From Rotaria macrura (Eukaryota; Rotifera; Eurotatoria; Philodinida; Philodinidae), in NCBI GenBank assembly GCA_900239685.1, contig OENT01000071.1, positions 62,001 through 126,000 on the forward strand: 64,000 nucleotides of DNA, in the 5' to 3' direction. The stretch's first letter is position 1. The number at the start of each line of letters is the position of its first letter. Under the pieces are notes generated by a model. The model was not told where the DNA came from, ran no database searches, and worked only from the letters and a program-made list of their open reading frames with translations. A program made the translations under genes and the position numbers. Below, one piece after another: positions 1 to 13,800 of this stretch.

Positions 1-260
1 TGGAGTTATAAAATTGATTGAATATTCGATTTAGAAAAAAAAAGAATTATAATGAGCCGTACACAGGTGGAAGGAGATGTTTTCAAAAGAAAAATATTAG
101 AAGCAAGATAATATCAAAACATCTTAGTTTTATCATGATTAATAATGAAAGATACGTCGAATTTTGAGTTCGACTACTGATGAATGATGAGAGATTGTGT
201 CAAGTAGAATCAAGAAGAGATGAGAAAAAAATAGAATGAATATTATTTTAGTTATCTCAC

Positions 261-3200
261 CGTTGTTCCTGATGCATTTTCACGTCCTGCACTTGCTGCT
301 GCATCGGATGTTGTTGGACGATTAGCACTTATTGAACGTTGTGCTGAAACTGCAGTTGATGAACTAGCTGCTGTAGCTGGTCGTGTAGCTAATAGAGTGA
401 TAAATGAAAAGAAAATCACACTATGATTTTTGATAAAATAACATGCGTGTTACCTGAAGAACGAGTATTAGATACAGGGCGCTCTTTTCCAACTGTTGTT
501 TTACTAGCTGAAGTAGATACACGTGATGCGACAGCTGAAGCTGTTCCATGGGCAGAAACACTCGTAGCACCAGTTGACGCAGCTTTTGCTGGCGGTCTAG
601 TTGACGTCACTGGTGGCCGAGCACTTGCTTTGCTTGTTGTACTAGTAGAAGCTGATGTAGCAGCAGCAGCAGCAGCAGCATTTGTTGATGATGGTGAACT
701 GCCTTCAGGAGCTGTTGAGAGTATTGTTGTTTGTTGATCTGATGTAGTTGCATCTGAAGTTTTATGAATGGTCGACGGGCGAGTAGGTTTTCCTGTCGAT
801 GGTTTTGTTGTAGGCCGTGTTGAAGCTGTTGTTGTTGTAGAGCTAGCTGCTGGTTTTGACTTGGGCACTGTTGATGTTGCAGAACTTGTAGGTTTAGCTG
901 GGACATCTCGCTAGATTAAGTTACGAAAATAGTACAATACATTTGAGAAATTTGAACACTTACGGTTGGTTTGGGACCTGTTGATGCCTCATGTGATGGA
1001 GATGTCGATGTTACTTTTGGTTTATGTGATGCGGCTGTACTACTTGCTGTTGTTGTTGATTGAGGAGGCTTGCGAATTGTTGTAGACGGTTTTGAATCAG
1101 TAGCCTTTGCTGTTGAACCAACTGCTTTGTGTTCAGCAACTTTCGATGCAACAGCACCAACAGTTGATTTGTGTTCCGACGCTTTTGATGCGGTGCTCCC
1201 TGCTGCTGCTGTTTTGTGTTCTGTAGCTTTTGTTGCAGTCACTGCTGTAGATAATGGTTTAGATTTTGCAGTAAGAGTTGAGCGTGGTGCATGTGCGGTA
1301 CTTGTTGATTTCTTGATTGTTGAGCTAGTTGTTTTAGCGGGTGACGTCGCTGTTGGAGCTGTCGGTGAAGATGCTATTGGCAATGTTGAATCTAATTTCG
1401 ATGATACATCAGATGGTATTTCTTGTTTTAAGTTTTCGTGTTCTTCAGTTGTTGATGATGTTTTTGCATCTTCATTCGATTCAGTGGCAATGGCAGATTG
1501 CTCTGATGATGCTTCTAGAACTGGCGAGGATCCTTCTGCTGTTGTTGCTGAAAATAGTGGTGGAGGTTGTCGATCTGATGTAGCTGGTGGCGATGGTGAA
1601 GTAACAAGGTCAATTTTAGCTGCTAATTCTGTGGCAGCATTATCAACTTCGTCGCATACTTCATCAATTAAACGTTGTTGATCAGCTTCATTCAATTCTT
1701 GTTCACTTTCATTTGATTGCGCAGTTAGAATCACATTTTCCTGATCATTCATTGTATTTTCTTCTTCGTTACCTGATGTTGTATTGTCAGGTTCAGGTTG
1801 TTCTGCTTCTTCTGTAATTGGCGAAGAAACCGTTTCAACTTCGTTCGTAGCAGATGAACAGACAACTTCAACTTCTTCTTTACCTGGCGACGAAACCACT
1901 TCAGTTGCTTCTTTGACGGGTGACGTGGCGGCTTCAACTTCTTCTTTTACAGGCGAAGAGATGACTTTAGTTTCTTCTGTAACAGACGACGTGACGGCTT
2001 CGACTTCTTCTTTAACAGGTGAAGAGATCATTGGAGTTTCTTCTTTAGCTGGTGACGAGATAGCTTCAGCTTCTTCTTTTACAGGCGAAGAGATCACTGG
2101 AGTTTCTTCTTTAGCTGGTGACGAGATAGTTTCAGCTTCTTCTTTAGCAGGCGAAGAGATCATTGGAGTTTCTTCTTTAGCTGGTGACGAGATAGCTTCA
2201 GCTTCTTCTTTAACAGGTGAAGAGATCACTGGAGTTTCTTCTTTAGCTGGTGACGAGATAATTTCAGCTTCTTCTTTAGCAGGCGAAGAGATCATTGGAG
2301 TTTCTTCTTTAGCTGGTGACGAGATAGCTTCAGCTTCTTCTTTAGCAGGCGAAGAGATCACTGGAGTTTCTTCTTTAGCTGGCGACGAGATAGCTTCAGC
2401 TTCTTCTTTAGCAGGTGAAGGGATGACTTCAGTTTCTTCTTTGACAGGTAACGAGGTGGCTTCTACTTCTTCATTAACAGGTGAAGAGATCACTGGAGTT
2501 TCTTCTTTAGCTGGCGACGAGATAGCTTCAGGTTCTTCTTTAACAGGCGAAGAGATGACTTCAATTTCTTCTTTAACAGGCGACGTGACGGCTTCGACTT
2601 CTTCTTTAACAGGCGAAGAGATGACTGGAGTTTCTTCTTTAGATGGTGACGAGATAGCTTCAACTTCTTCTTTAACAGGTGAAGAAATGACTTCATTTTC
2701 TTCTTTAACAGGCGAAGAGATAGTTTCAGCTTCTTCCTTCACAGGTGAGATCAAAAGTTCGTCTTGTGCGTCTTTGACTGGTGACGGAATAATTTCTTTT
2801 TGTTCCTGAATAGGCGAAGTCAATTCCTCTGCTTGTTCGCTTGTTACCGGTGATTGTATAAGCTCATGTTGTTCTTGAACCGGTGATTGTGCTTCCACGA
2901 CGTGTTCTTCCTTAGTAGGTGACGAAAGACTTTCATCTTGCTGTTCTTTAATTGGTGATTGAATATCTTCTTGAGGTTTTGCATCTTGAACAGGTGCTTG
3001 AGTATTTTCATGTTCTTCATTAACTGACGATAGAACTATTTCAAACTGCTGTTCTGTGACTGATGACTGAACATCTTCGACCTGTTCTTCTTTGATGGGT
3101 GATTGAAGAATTTCTTCGTGTTGCTCTTGAACAGGTGAATGAACGTCTTCATCTTGCTTTCCCGTCTCTGATGGATGAATATCTTTATCTTGTTCATTGG

Positions 3201-4427
3201 CAGGTGATTGAATAATTTCATATGGTTCTTCCGTAATCGGTACGTGTGAATCCTCGTGTTGTTGTTGTTGTTCAGAAACTGATGATTGAGCATCGGCTGC
3301 TTGCTCTTCTCTCACAGGCGATGAAAGAATTGCATCTGGCTGTTCCTTTACTGTTGATGGAACTTCTTCTTTTTGTTCATTGGCAGGTAATGGAATAATT
3401 TCAAATGATTCATCTATAGCTGGTACTTGTAAATCCTCTTGATGTGATTGTATAACCAATGAATGACTTTCTTCTTGTTGTTCTTTGATTGGTGATTGTA
3501 CCAATTCATCATGTTGTTCTGCTTTAACAGGAGAACTAATATCTTCATGTACTTGGTTGATAGACGAGGATGTATTTTCATCGTCGTGCTGTTGAGCTGA
3601 TATTTGTAAACCTTCCGATCGATTATCGACTGGTGAATGAACATTTTCATGTACTTCCTCGGTAACTGGTGAATGAATTTCTTCTTTGATAGGTGATGAT
3701 ACAATTAGATCATTTGATGTATCAGTAGGGCTTATTAAAAGTTCTTCTTCTTCATGCTTAATGGAGTCCTCAGTTGAACTGCCAGTTAGTTCAACAGAAA
3801 TATCATTATTATCATGCTGTGGTGATGATGCTTCGTTTGATGGACCAGTTGGTGATTGTATTAATGATGTGTTTTCTGTCTGCATGTAATTCACATGAGT
3901 TGCATTAGGATCAATATCAAGTAAAAGTGTATTCGTATCCATTACGTCACCACTTCGATTTGAATTAATATTTAATGGTGAATCTTCAACTTCTTCATTT
4001 TTACGTGTTGAAAATTCATGATGATGAAATTTAAAATCATGCGAAGACACTATACGATACAATACATATTCAAATATTTACTTTGACTGTTTGCTTTATT
4101 GTTAATTGTTAATATCAATTTACCTTTTTCATTTTCATTCGTATCCACCGGAAAAAGATCATTGTTTAATGAAAATGAATGTAGCTCAACATGTTTATTA
4201 CCATTTGTCCCATCATGATGTTCATCCTGTTTAGTACCATTACTCGAATGATATTCTTGTCCATGAGTATCATTACCATTATGATTACCAAATGGATCTT
4301 TATCCGTCAGTGGTTGATTTTCAAGGAGATCATTTGCTTTTGCTTTTGTTGGTGTTGTTACTGTTGAAGATGTTTGCTGTTGATCAAATGAAACAAGTGG
4401 ATCATCAGTTGGGCTTCGATCCGACAT
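261..4427 (-). CDS. Long acidic SP-K-E-E repeat protein, 3' end beyond the window
   Basis: I do not recognise this gene. Four coding exons join in frame on the minus strand: 4427-4124, 4049-964, 910-454 and 388-261. Each intron has GT..AG ends and is 53-75 bp, except that the one after 261 runs off the window. The start is the ATG at 4427 (MSDRSPTDDPLVSFDQQ). About 1,325 residues are visible. The N-terminal 100 residues are N/D/H-rich. A long middle part repeats an acidic unit with a Ser-Pro core (like ISSPVKEE), first about every 13 residues and then very regularly every 11. The last part is rich in Ser, Thr, Ala and Lys, with EHK-containing mini-repeats. No enzyme motif, membrane span or signal peptide is visible. 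The composition resembles neurofilament or microtubule-associated tails, with many candidate proline-directed phosphosites, but low complexity makes homology unsafe. It is probably a disordered structural or cytoskeletal protein. Confidence 0.8.
1800..3700 (-). repeat. In-frame tandem repeat array coding for S-P-x-K-E-E units
   Basis: This lies within the large exon of the first gene. From about 1900 to 2760 the units are 33 bp (11 residues, as KEEAEAISSPA and KEETPVISSPA). They alternate to give a 66 bp higher-order period. From about 2760 to 3700 the units are less regular, about 13 residues, with QSPIKEQ-like cores. The antisense strand shows the same period, so long open frames opposite it are artefacts. 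Confidence 0.9.
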
Positions 4428-4577
4428 GAAGCTTCGTTTGAAATTCGTATTTATATATATTATTAATCTATAAAAATCGAAGAAACCAAAAAGATAAATA
4501 TTGTATAAATGACAATTGTGACCTTTATTAGACAGTTTTTTTCTTTCTTTTATCAATATTGTACAAAATATAGAGAT

Positions 4578-4648
4578 TGACAGACAGACAGGCAGGCAGA
4601 CAGACAGAAAGAAGGACACCTCAGGCTTTTTTTCATATACATATATCC

Positions 4649-4675
<27 letters not shown>
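4578..4675. repeat. Simple repeats: CAGA/CAGG tract and (TA)n
   Basis: A tetranucleotide tract of CAGA and CAGG units covers about 4578-4609. A (TA)n run covers about 4648-4675. Both lie just upstream of the ATG of the acidic repeat protein, in its probable promoter or 5' untranslated region. Confidence 0.9.
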
Positions 4676-4681
<6 letters not shown>

Positions 4682-4859
4682 CATGCATATATAGCAATCT
4701 TTGTGAATAGGATCAAATAACCGAACGGACGCGATGATAAATGGTGGACTGGGCGGAATCGGTAATGGTAATGATGTTGGCCATAAATCACGAAATACAT
4801 AGAGAAGAAAAGAGAAAGAAAAAAGGGAAGCACAGTTGAACAACTGTGCCCAACTATTT

Positions 4860-7800
4860 ATGCATCAGCTTGTACAATAAAATACGTAAAGATTTCTTTT
4901 GTGATTGGAAGCAGATGTATTTATTACAAACGTGAGAATTACTAACACGAATAGTAAGCGATGATTTTCAAAGTACATCTCAGTACGTTTCTATTAAACA
5001 TGCTTGAAAAATTTCAAATTGACTCAATTAATGTCATTTATTATATCAAATAGATCTACCTTTACCGATACAAAGAAATCTATTATGAAATTTATAGAGC
5101 GTACTTACTACTTTCGTTAATGAGCTATTGTACTCTAACTTGACATGAATTATGAAATAAAAGACGGAAATGATTATTTTTTCTTTAAAATTTGCATATT
5201 GTCATAATCCAATAGGAATCATAGAAATGATTCGCAAGACAATGAATAATTCCAATGCAATCATGTAATGGAAACTATAATTTAAAAAATGGTCTATCTG
5301 AATAGAATTCATGAATGTACTCTAGGAGGAAAAAATGAATCAATGAATCAATGAATGATGAATAATATATATTTTTCTAATATGCTATGTGACACCTTTT
5401 AATATTTTTTCCATCGTTATTACACCTAACGTCGATCTTTTCAACTTGTCAACATGCATTTAGATAATCTAACAGGTTTATAATCTATACTTGTTTCTTC
5501 AACTCAATTATCTATTTTTTTGTGTTTCTTTTTCATGTACTTGATAACTGTCTTTATTTATCAAATAAGAAAAGACTTTTCTACCCATTAGATCTAACCT
5601 ATAGGCTACAAACATAATTGTACGATAAAGAAGAAAACGTACTGTTTTTGTTATTATCATGTATAATCAGATGTTGCTGTTGTGTATGTATAAGATTCAG
5701 AGAATCAATTAACCTAAAAGCGTTAAATTATAATCGTATGCGTTTCGATTTCATGAATTAATACTACTATTCGGGTAGTACGAATACCGCAACATGAAAT
5801 CCTACAATATTAAGCTTGTTCGACAAAATGACTAATGTCATCAATGTATACATATCTATTGAGACAACATGCGCTCGGCCTTCTTCTCATTCATTTCAAC
5901 ATCTGTCGTCAATGAGCCGATCAATTGCCTATTTGAGAGTCTTCTTTGCCTCATCTCAATCTAATTGTCGAAAAGAGACAGGGAAAGAGCGAGAGAGAGA
6001 AAGAGGGTGGATAGAAGAAAATGTGGCGACAAACGTTCAATTGTGTGGACCGTTTCCGTTCTTTATACATGTATTAAAAAAAGGATTACAAATGTTTGTC
6101 TAAGATTTTCGATAAATACTATATGACGATTAATCATTAAATCATCTACACAATCAAAGGAAAAGAATGAATAAGATCTAACCAAAGTGTCAAACTATTA
6201 ACAAAAGAAATGAAAAAACAATTATGTTCAACGTAGTTTTTTTCTAAAAACTACCGACGGTATTCAGGCAATCACGTCAGTGTTTTCTAATTCTTATTTC
6301 TTGTACTTGGCCTGTCTTTTCTTTCTCCTTTTCTCTCGTTTTTTTTCTCTTTCTGCATCAACTAGAAATGATTCAGCGACACTCGACTTGTGCAAAAGCA
6401 ATATTACTGCCTTTAGCTTACCCGACTCGTTTTTCTTCTTCTGATCCGTGGTCTAGTGTTCGATGATTCAGTCGCCAATTCTAAAACTACAATGATTTAG
6501 CACACTTATGCATTAAGACATACACACGCTTTCTGTAAATTGAATCTAATTTAAATATAATGCAATTTCAATTTGGTGATAAGAAAAAATAGATACATTG
6601 GGTGAATCTTTTTTTTTGCATAAAAGACTCATCACGATTGAGGTTGCGCACAGCGTAACGTGTGTTAAAGAAAGATCAACTATCAGAAAGAATATGACTG
6701 TGTGTATGTGGCATTATTGTTCTTTTTCGCATCTTTGAATTTTTTCAGGAGTTTAGCATAAATCGCTGTTGATAATCTTCGCTTTAATTTTTATAATAAA
6801 AATTTTAAACAATTAGATATTCATTGTTTTCTCATCGAAGAAACAATTTTACCCACAAGAGATGTTTTCAAAGAAAAGTAGAACTGATGTATGATTTTTG
6901 TAAGATTACTCATCTGGGTTCATATCTAAAACTTTGAGTGACACCATAACGCTGTTAAACGAGAGATGAATAAGAAAAAATTACATTGCATTTCAAGTGA
7001 AATAGAAAATAAAGCTGCTTTACATTAAAAACAATTTTTTTAAATTTATGCATAAATTACAATTGAAAGATTGTTTGGTAAAAGTCCAACTACAGCTGTA
7101 CCATAAACAACAAGATACAAACTTAAAGATCAAGACTCATTTTAAGACAATAGAGCACAAGGAATAACCTGTATACACGATAGTCATTCCATGTATCGCT
7201 ACCATGCTAAGCCTTCTTAGTGACTTATACAAAATTAGCGACATCTATATTATTTTTTATTAATACACCCAAAATCCTTTAGCACGTTTCTTAGTTAGCG
7301 CTTTTGAATTGAAAATAAATTAGAATCTTAATTCCTAGTGCGTGTGTATATACGAAGTGTAGCTGAGAAACAAATCTATGATACCAAGCCAATCTATTAC
7401 ACCAGACCACAGATCATTCGCCGTCTCTCTTTATTTCACTCTGTCTTGCTGTTGATGGCGCTACCACACGGACACTGCTTGATCTCCTCTATCAGACACG
7501 CAAGAAATGCAGAAGAAGAAGAAAAAACAGGAGAGAGAGAAAGAGAGAAAAAGGCAACAACTATAACTCTCGCATAAACAGAAAGCGAATGGAAAGTCAT
7601 CATCTGATGTTAAAAAAGAAAAGAAAATGAACGTGTGGATAATGAAAAAGTTTAATGTAAAATCATTCGTTTGTATACATGAAATCAATCAAAATAAAAG
7701 TTGATTTTGTAAATAATAGATATCATTTAGTTTTAAGACGACAATTAATGAACTGTACCAAGAACGCACAAGTATACAAAAGATGAAGAAGAAGAAAAAA

Positions 7801-10800
7801 CACATGAAGAACAACAAAGACAGACGGCAGACGTTGCAATCTCGTCTCTCTCATTCTGTCTATCTATAGAATATATTTACATGATTTAGAAGAACAAATG
7901 ATGAAGCGAAACTAGTTACTAATATTTTCTTCTAGTTTCCTCTCTAATACACACATACTCTCTCGTTCTCTTTATTTAGTTTTTCTATTAGATGAAATGC
8001 AAAAAAAAAAGTCTAACACGAAAATCTCATGAGAAATAGATGATGAGGGTACGGATCGACAAACGAGAATACGAATGAAATTAAATATACTCCCTCTTGT
8101 CGTCTTTTCTTTTTTTTGTTTTTTTTTCATTCTTTATGTCTCTTGTGCACAATAGAAAGAGTTAAAAAGATAGAACTCGAACAAAAAAGTTATATTTTCA
8201 ATATGAATCCATAGAAATACGATTAATTTCTAATGAGAAAAACTCGCTTATCTATTCTGCTTTTTTTGTCTACTATAAACAATTAAATAAATCGATCATG
8301 CTTACGATCCTATTTGTTTTTTATCGTTTTGTACGGTTCACAATGGAAAAATATAATCGGCGGTAACGCACAGATGTATATAGTACAGTTAACAATAAGA
8401 AAAGAGCATTGCTGACTACCATTTTCTCTCTCGTCGCTATAATATCCATTCATTGTTTGGTAGTCAGTAGATGACGCCATTGGTTGATTAAAGATAATGC
8501 ACCTGCCAGAACTGATTCATTGAATAGAAAGAGGCTTGTTTCTATTTTTTCATAGAAATTATCATAAAACAAAGGTCTAATATCCGTTCCTAGTTCTATA
8601 AAAATATGCTATGCTTGTGGAAAGCACGTTTGATTAGTTATTAATTCATTAGATAAAACTGACCGAATGTATTGAAAATGGATGACATAAATATGAAAAT
8701 CTGATCGTCATGAACATTCTTCGAAACAGATCTAGTTAGACAATCGTTCACTGACATATTCTTGTGACCTAATTTGACTGAATTAGCCCTGATTAACGTT
8801 CTTTGACAGCATGTAACATTGAGGTCATACCGACAGACAACAAGTACCGAACAAAACACACAAATGATACTTATTAATATAACATTCGAAGATCGACATT
8901 ATAATCGTCAAAATATTGTTGCATGCTACTGAATTTCTAAAATATGATTACATCTCGTCATCAATTGTACGAGCTTTGGGAATATTGATTTTTTTCTTAA
9001 TATTGTAGAATCGATCTTGCTTGTATCGCTTATGTATGATGGAAACTTCGAATTGCCGTTTATTTATATAGAATATAGAATATACTTTACTACGTATCTT
9101 CTGATAAATGGTAATTCTACGTAAATGAAACTCGTTCTATCAACCATTTGTTCAATGTTCATCGGCCAGATACAATCAGAAAGATAACTGAACCCCTAAT
9201 TTCATAATTGAAAATCGAATCAGGATTTGCTAATGAAATAGGAAAAGATTATTAAATTGTTGAGAAAGAAAACTGTTTTTTTTTCTATGACTAATAATAT
9301 TGATTTAGCTAGTTGTTATTAATTCTGTAGAATCATTTTCTATTGTTCAGTTGTTGCTATAATAGGATTGTTTTCTTGAAAGATATATTTTACATTTTCG
9401 ATTTCAATGCTGAGAATTGTAATGCAGCTTAGACTTCATGGAAGCTAATTCTTTATATTTTCTATATCCTGTAGATCACGAAAGCAACGCTAACGTCTAT
9501 TGATATTATTTTTTAGCTACTAGTTAGAGTTATGCAGTTTAGCTGAATTTCCCTACGGTAGCAGTGTCAGCTAACAAATATTGAAATAATCGAACTTTAA
9601 TGAAGGTCGTGGATGTTCTTTACTTTGGTTGTTGTTTAATTGAATAGTTTCATTCACGAATAAATCTTATGCATACTGCTCATTCGTTTGATCAATTGAA
9701 TCTTACGTAACACATGTTCAATTTTATTTTTGGTAAAAATATCTAGATCGCAAATTGATAAGTCATTATGTGTAAAACAGAACAATAATACTAAAAATAA
9801 TTGTGATTACCTAATGAAAAACGACGATTTCGGAAATTCAATTATTCTTATGTCAATTCATGTTTTTTTCTTTTCGATACGTGTTTGTTAAAAATGATGA
9901 AAAATTCGTTAACGATTCATTAGTTTTGTGTATATAATAGTTGATGTTGCGGAAAAACTTCATTGCAAGCATTCGAATAATTATTGAACTGTGATACTCA
10001 ATTTACAATCTACAAATAATAAAGTATTAGATAAATCGATTTGTTGGTGTGCGTTTTTATTGGATTCTGATGTGTAGTATTTTTCTACTATTTGAACATG
10101 AACTTTTGAGCAATAGTCATTGTATTATTTCAAACGTTGTTCGATTTCTTGCAAATAATTATTATTATCAAGATTATTGCTGATCATTACCAAATATTGA
10201 ATGATGATGAAGAAATCGAATACATCGTTTATCGGTGATAATCGGATAGACATTCTTAATAAACACAAAGAATAGTGTATCCAATTGAAAAGAGATCAGT
10301 GACGTGCTGAAAAATGTTTGCTGCTTTTACTTTATAATAGTCATGGTAGCGATAGTTTTCTATTGATAAAAAAAATCCTTGAGCAATTCTAAGATATATT
10401 TATCAAATAACTACTCATCAACATAGATTGATTGTGTTATTTAGTTTGTTAATTCTCGAGATTTACTTAATGTTGAACAAAAAAATCAATATACGAAAGA
10501 TTTTAGATACGAATATTCAAAGTTTTTTAATATATTCGCTGATTTAAATTTTCAGAATCCTATGCATATAGGGATAGTATTACTTTTATAATGATACGAT
10601 CATGAGCAGTTCTTTTCTTTATTTTCATAGTACATCTTGAGTAAAGATCTTCAAATATAATTGCTAAAGTTTATATTGATTTTGTGATGAATGTAGAAAG
10701 AAGCACCGGCTTGCATTTAGAAGCCTGATGAGTTTTTTGTTGAGCTTCACAGAATCTTTTGCATGACTTCTGAAACCGTAAAGTTTGATGTCCTATTCTT

Positions 10801-13800
10801 GTCTAGTGCGAGGAGTATATTCGTCACTCGTAGATTTCTATCGTTTGCCAGAGTCATAAAGCTCCATTAAATAAATAAATATCTATATACGTTGGAACCT
10901 TGATACACAAGTTTTCATATGAATTTCTGAACTAGAACATGCTTGAAATCAAATATTTTAAAACGAGAAACTCACACATTTTTAGCTATTATCATTTAAT
11001 TACTAAATATTTCAATCTACTACCTTCAATGCGACATGCATCATTATACAGATACGTGTAGTATTCTATCACAGGCAATCTATTTTCGAATACGTTTATC
11101 GATCAAAGAATGGAACTAGCAAGTAAACGAAATAAAAGAGTCATTACTCAGTGTAGGATTAAATTTATGTTTGATGCCTATTTTTAGATATTGATGTGTT
11201 CGTCACAATTCAATTTTAGAATGCAATATTATAAATGAATATCTTAGAAAGTTTTATCCTGCTGTTAGTGAAAACTTTGATCCTATAGACCATCCATAAT
11301 TACGAGATGTGCGCTTAGTGTATTATTGGACGCATTGTGTCCAAGCACATTCTCTTTATAATTATGCTATACTCATTATGTGTCCTATTGAAATTACCAA
11401 CGACATTTTATTTTAATACTGTAAAGTCCTACTTACTATTCCCAAAGAAAAAGTATGGTCGTTGGCGGAAACTGTTTCATATTTTAATCTACATTATTTA
11501 AGTGCATTTATTGCTATATTTTTTTGTGCAATCCATTAGTTCAATAGACGCAGTAGAATCAATTAAAAAACTTTGTTGCGTACAGTACATGCATGCCGTT
11601 CGTATTAAGAGGAAGTGAATACAGTATACAATGTTCTATTATGAAAGTATGATTCAAAAAAAGATTTGTTTTGTAAAGAGTATGATTACGAGACGATACA
11701 AGTACATCGATCATTTATATTCATCTTGCGTAAAAAACATTGCAGTACCTGAAGGGATACTTATTTTCCTTACCATATTTCAATCGACAGTGATTTATAC
11801 ATTCGTCTTCAAACAAATATATACTTGACAACATATGAAGTGTATTTAATTACATAGCTATAAGGTAATATAAAGAGAATGTTTACTCGTAGCATAGTTG
11901 ATGATTGCTGCACTTTAAAAATGCCAGTTCATGATTAAGTGGTTGGATAACCTTTCTCAGTAACACAGAAAGTAAGCTGGAGAGTGTGATTAGCATCATC
12001 AATAATATGCATGTAAATTATTTCTCATAGAATATCAGTTAACTGACAATATCTATGATCAACCGAGATGAAACTTAAGCAATATTTCCCCCAGGTTTTT
12101 ATCCCATGAATCTTTTTTGTAAGAACTACAATGAGTTTAATTTTCAATTCTTGATAACAATCAAAGTCTTAATGGCTATGGCATGCAACTCAAGACTATC
12201 AAAAATCATGCAGAAAATCATTCATAGTTATTATAAGAGTACGTTAAGAAAGAATCCATTTCGAAAACTGAAAAAATTTTCTTATCTTGCTCACCGAAAG
12301 TATCTACAGAATGCATTGAATAGTGAAACAACATCATTAAAATTATCCGCATTATCTTACACATACTGATGCAAGCAGAAAATTCGAAAGAGGAAGAGTA
12401 GTCAGTTCAATTTTTGTAACAACATTCTAGAATCAGTAACCTTTTTTCAAGATATATCTAGTGATTATATCTCTCTCTAGACTAAAGAATCATAGAAAGC
12501 AATGAGTCCAAAGGGAAAAAGTTGATTCATTGCCATGTGAATGGCTCGGAAGTCCGAATGCTTTTTTCCCTGTTGATTTAGTTTGTTCTTTGATTAAATG
12601 AAATGATATTAGCAGGAAAAAAATAGACAAAATGAGAAAAAAGCAGCTCAAAGTTCTTTTAACATTATTCAACTATTAATATGTTGAGTTGATAAATTAC
12701 TGATCATTCATTTATAAGTAAGAATATATTTTTCTCAACATGAGATAAAGATGAGCCGCTCAGTGTTATACTTGATCAACAAGGTGTACGATGTTCTTAA
12801 TAGTTGATTAATCTTGATCAATATCCTTGATATCATTTTGAATGATACCTGCATGATACTAGTAGTGTCGATAAGAAGGAAAATAATTGATTGATAAATA
12901 GTAGAGATCATTGTTGAACTAACATCGAGTGCAGATATCTTTTGAAAATTTATGAAGATTCTCAGCAACATCAAGTTCAACAACTTGTAATGTATACTTC
13001 TAAACTTTAAATTATTAACAAAATGGTATCATTCGGATTCAAACGTGCTAAAACGAATTATATGGCGTCTTACATTCCCATTTTCAACAAAAACTATCAA
13101 AGTCTCCTACATAAGTATGACTCAAAATATTTGCTGAAGCAAATACATGTGATTTTGATTGTCTACTCAGACGAATTAAAATATTCATTTTCCTCTCATG
13201 CATTGGTATTTTGTTTTTTCTTGAAACTAAACATATTGTACATACAGTCTGTACTCCAAGAATTATTGAATTTGAAGCCATTATTATTTAAGTCTTTTCC
13301 TGTTTTTTGGCGCATCCCAACTCCATTGATTGTGTTTCATAGGGATTTCTATTTGGATGTTAGGAAATAGCCATAGGATTCCATCAGCAGCTTCAGTAAA
13401 AGATAATAGACATTTGTTTATGTATTCTCTGCATCTATTCCGCTTACTGTTTAGATATGGGAGAATATTTTATCTTCAAAATACTTTAGCATAGTTAACA
13501 ATGTGATATAAATATATGATAGAGTTAAGTGCAGAGCAGCGTTTATTTAACCAAAGTATGTATCTATTTCTTATTCAGAGAGATACAAAGAAATTTACAC
13601 TATATTTAAAAGTACCAGACTATGCCTATTATATTTCATCATACGAAACAGATACTCATTTCAAAAAAAAAATGTCAGTCGTCAATGTTGAATCCAACGT
13701 GCGTCAAATAAAACTATAAACACATTGTTTTCTTTTACAGTATTCGCACACTAGTTTTACAGTCTATCTACAAGCAGCAAAATATTATATTCGTAATCTT

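Noticed and set aside
423-1681. Plus-strand open frames of 104 and 203 codons
   Set aside because: Antisense shadows of the A/S/T-rich C-terminal exons of the same gene.
1784-2809. A 341-codon plus-strand open frame
   Set aside because: It is the antisense of the SP-K-E-E repeat array. The periodic DNA keeps the opposite frame open, and the minus-strand frame joins neighbouring exons in phase while this one does not.
12106-13370. Open frames of 87 and 115 codons in the gene desert
   Set aside because: Composition is typical of AT-rich non-coding DNA, with no plausible splice partners and no recognisable motif.
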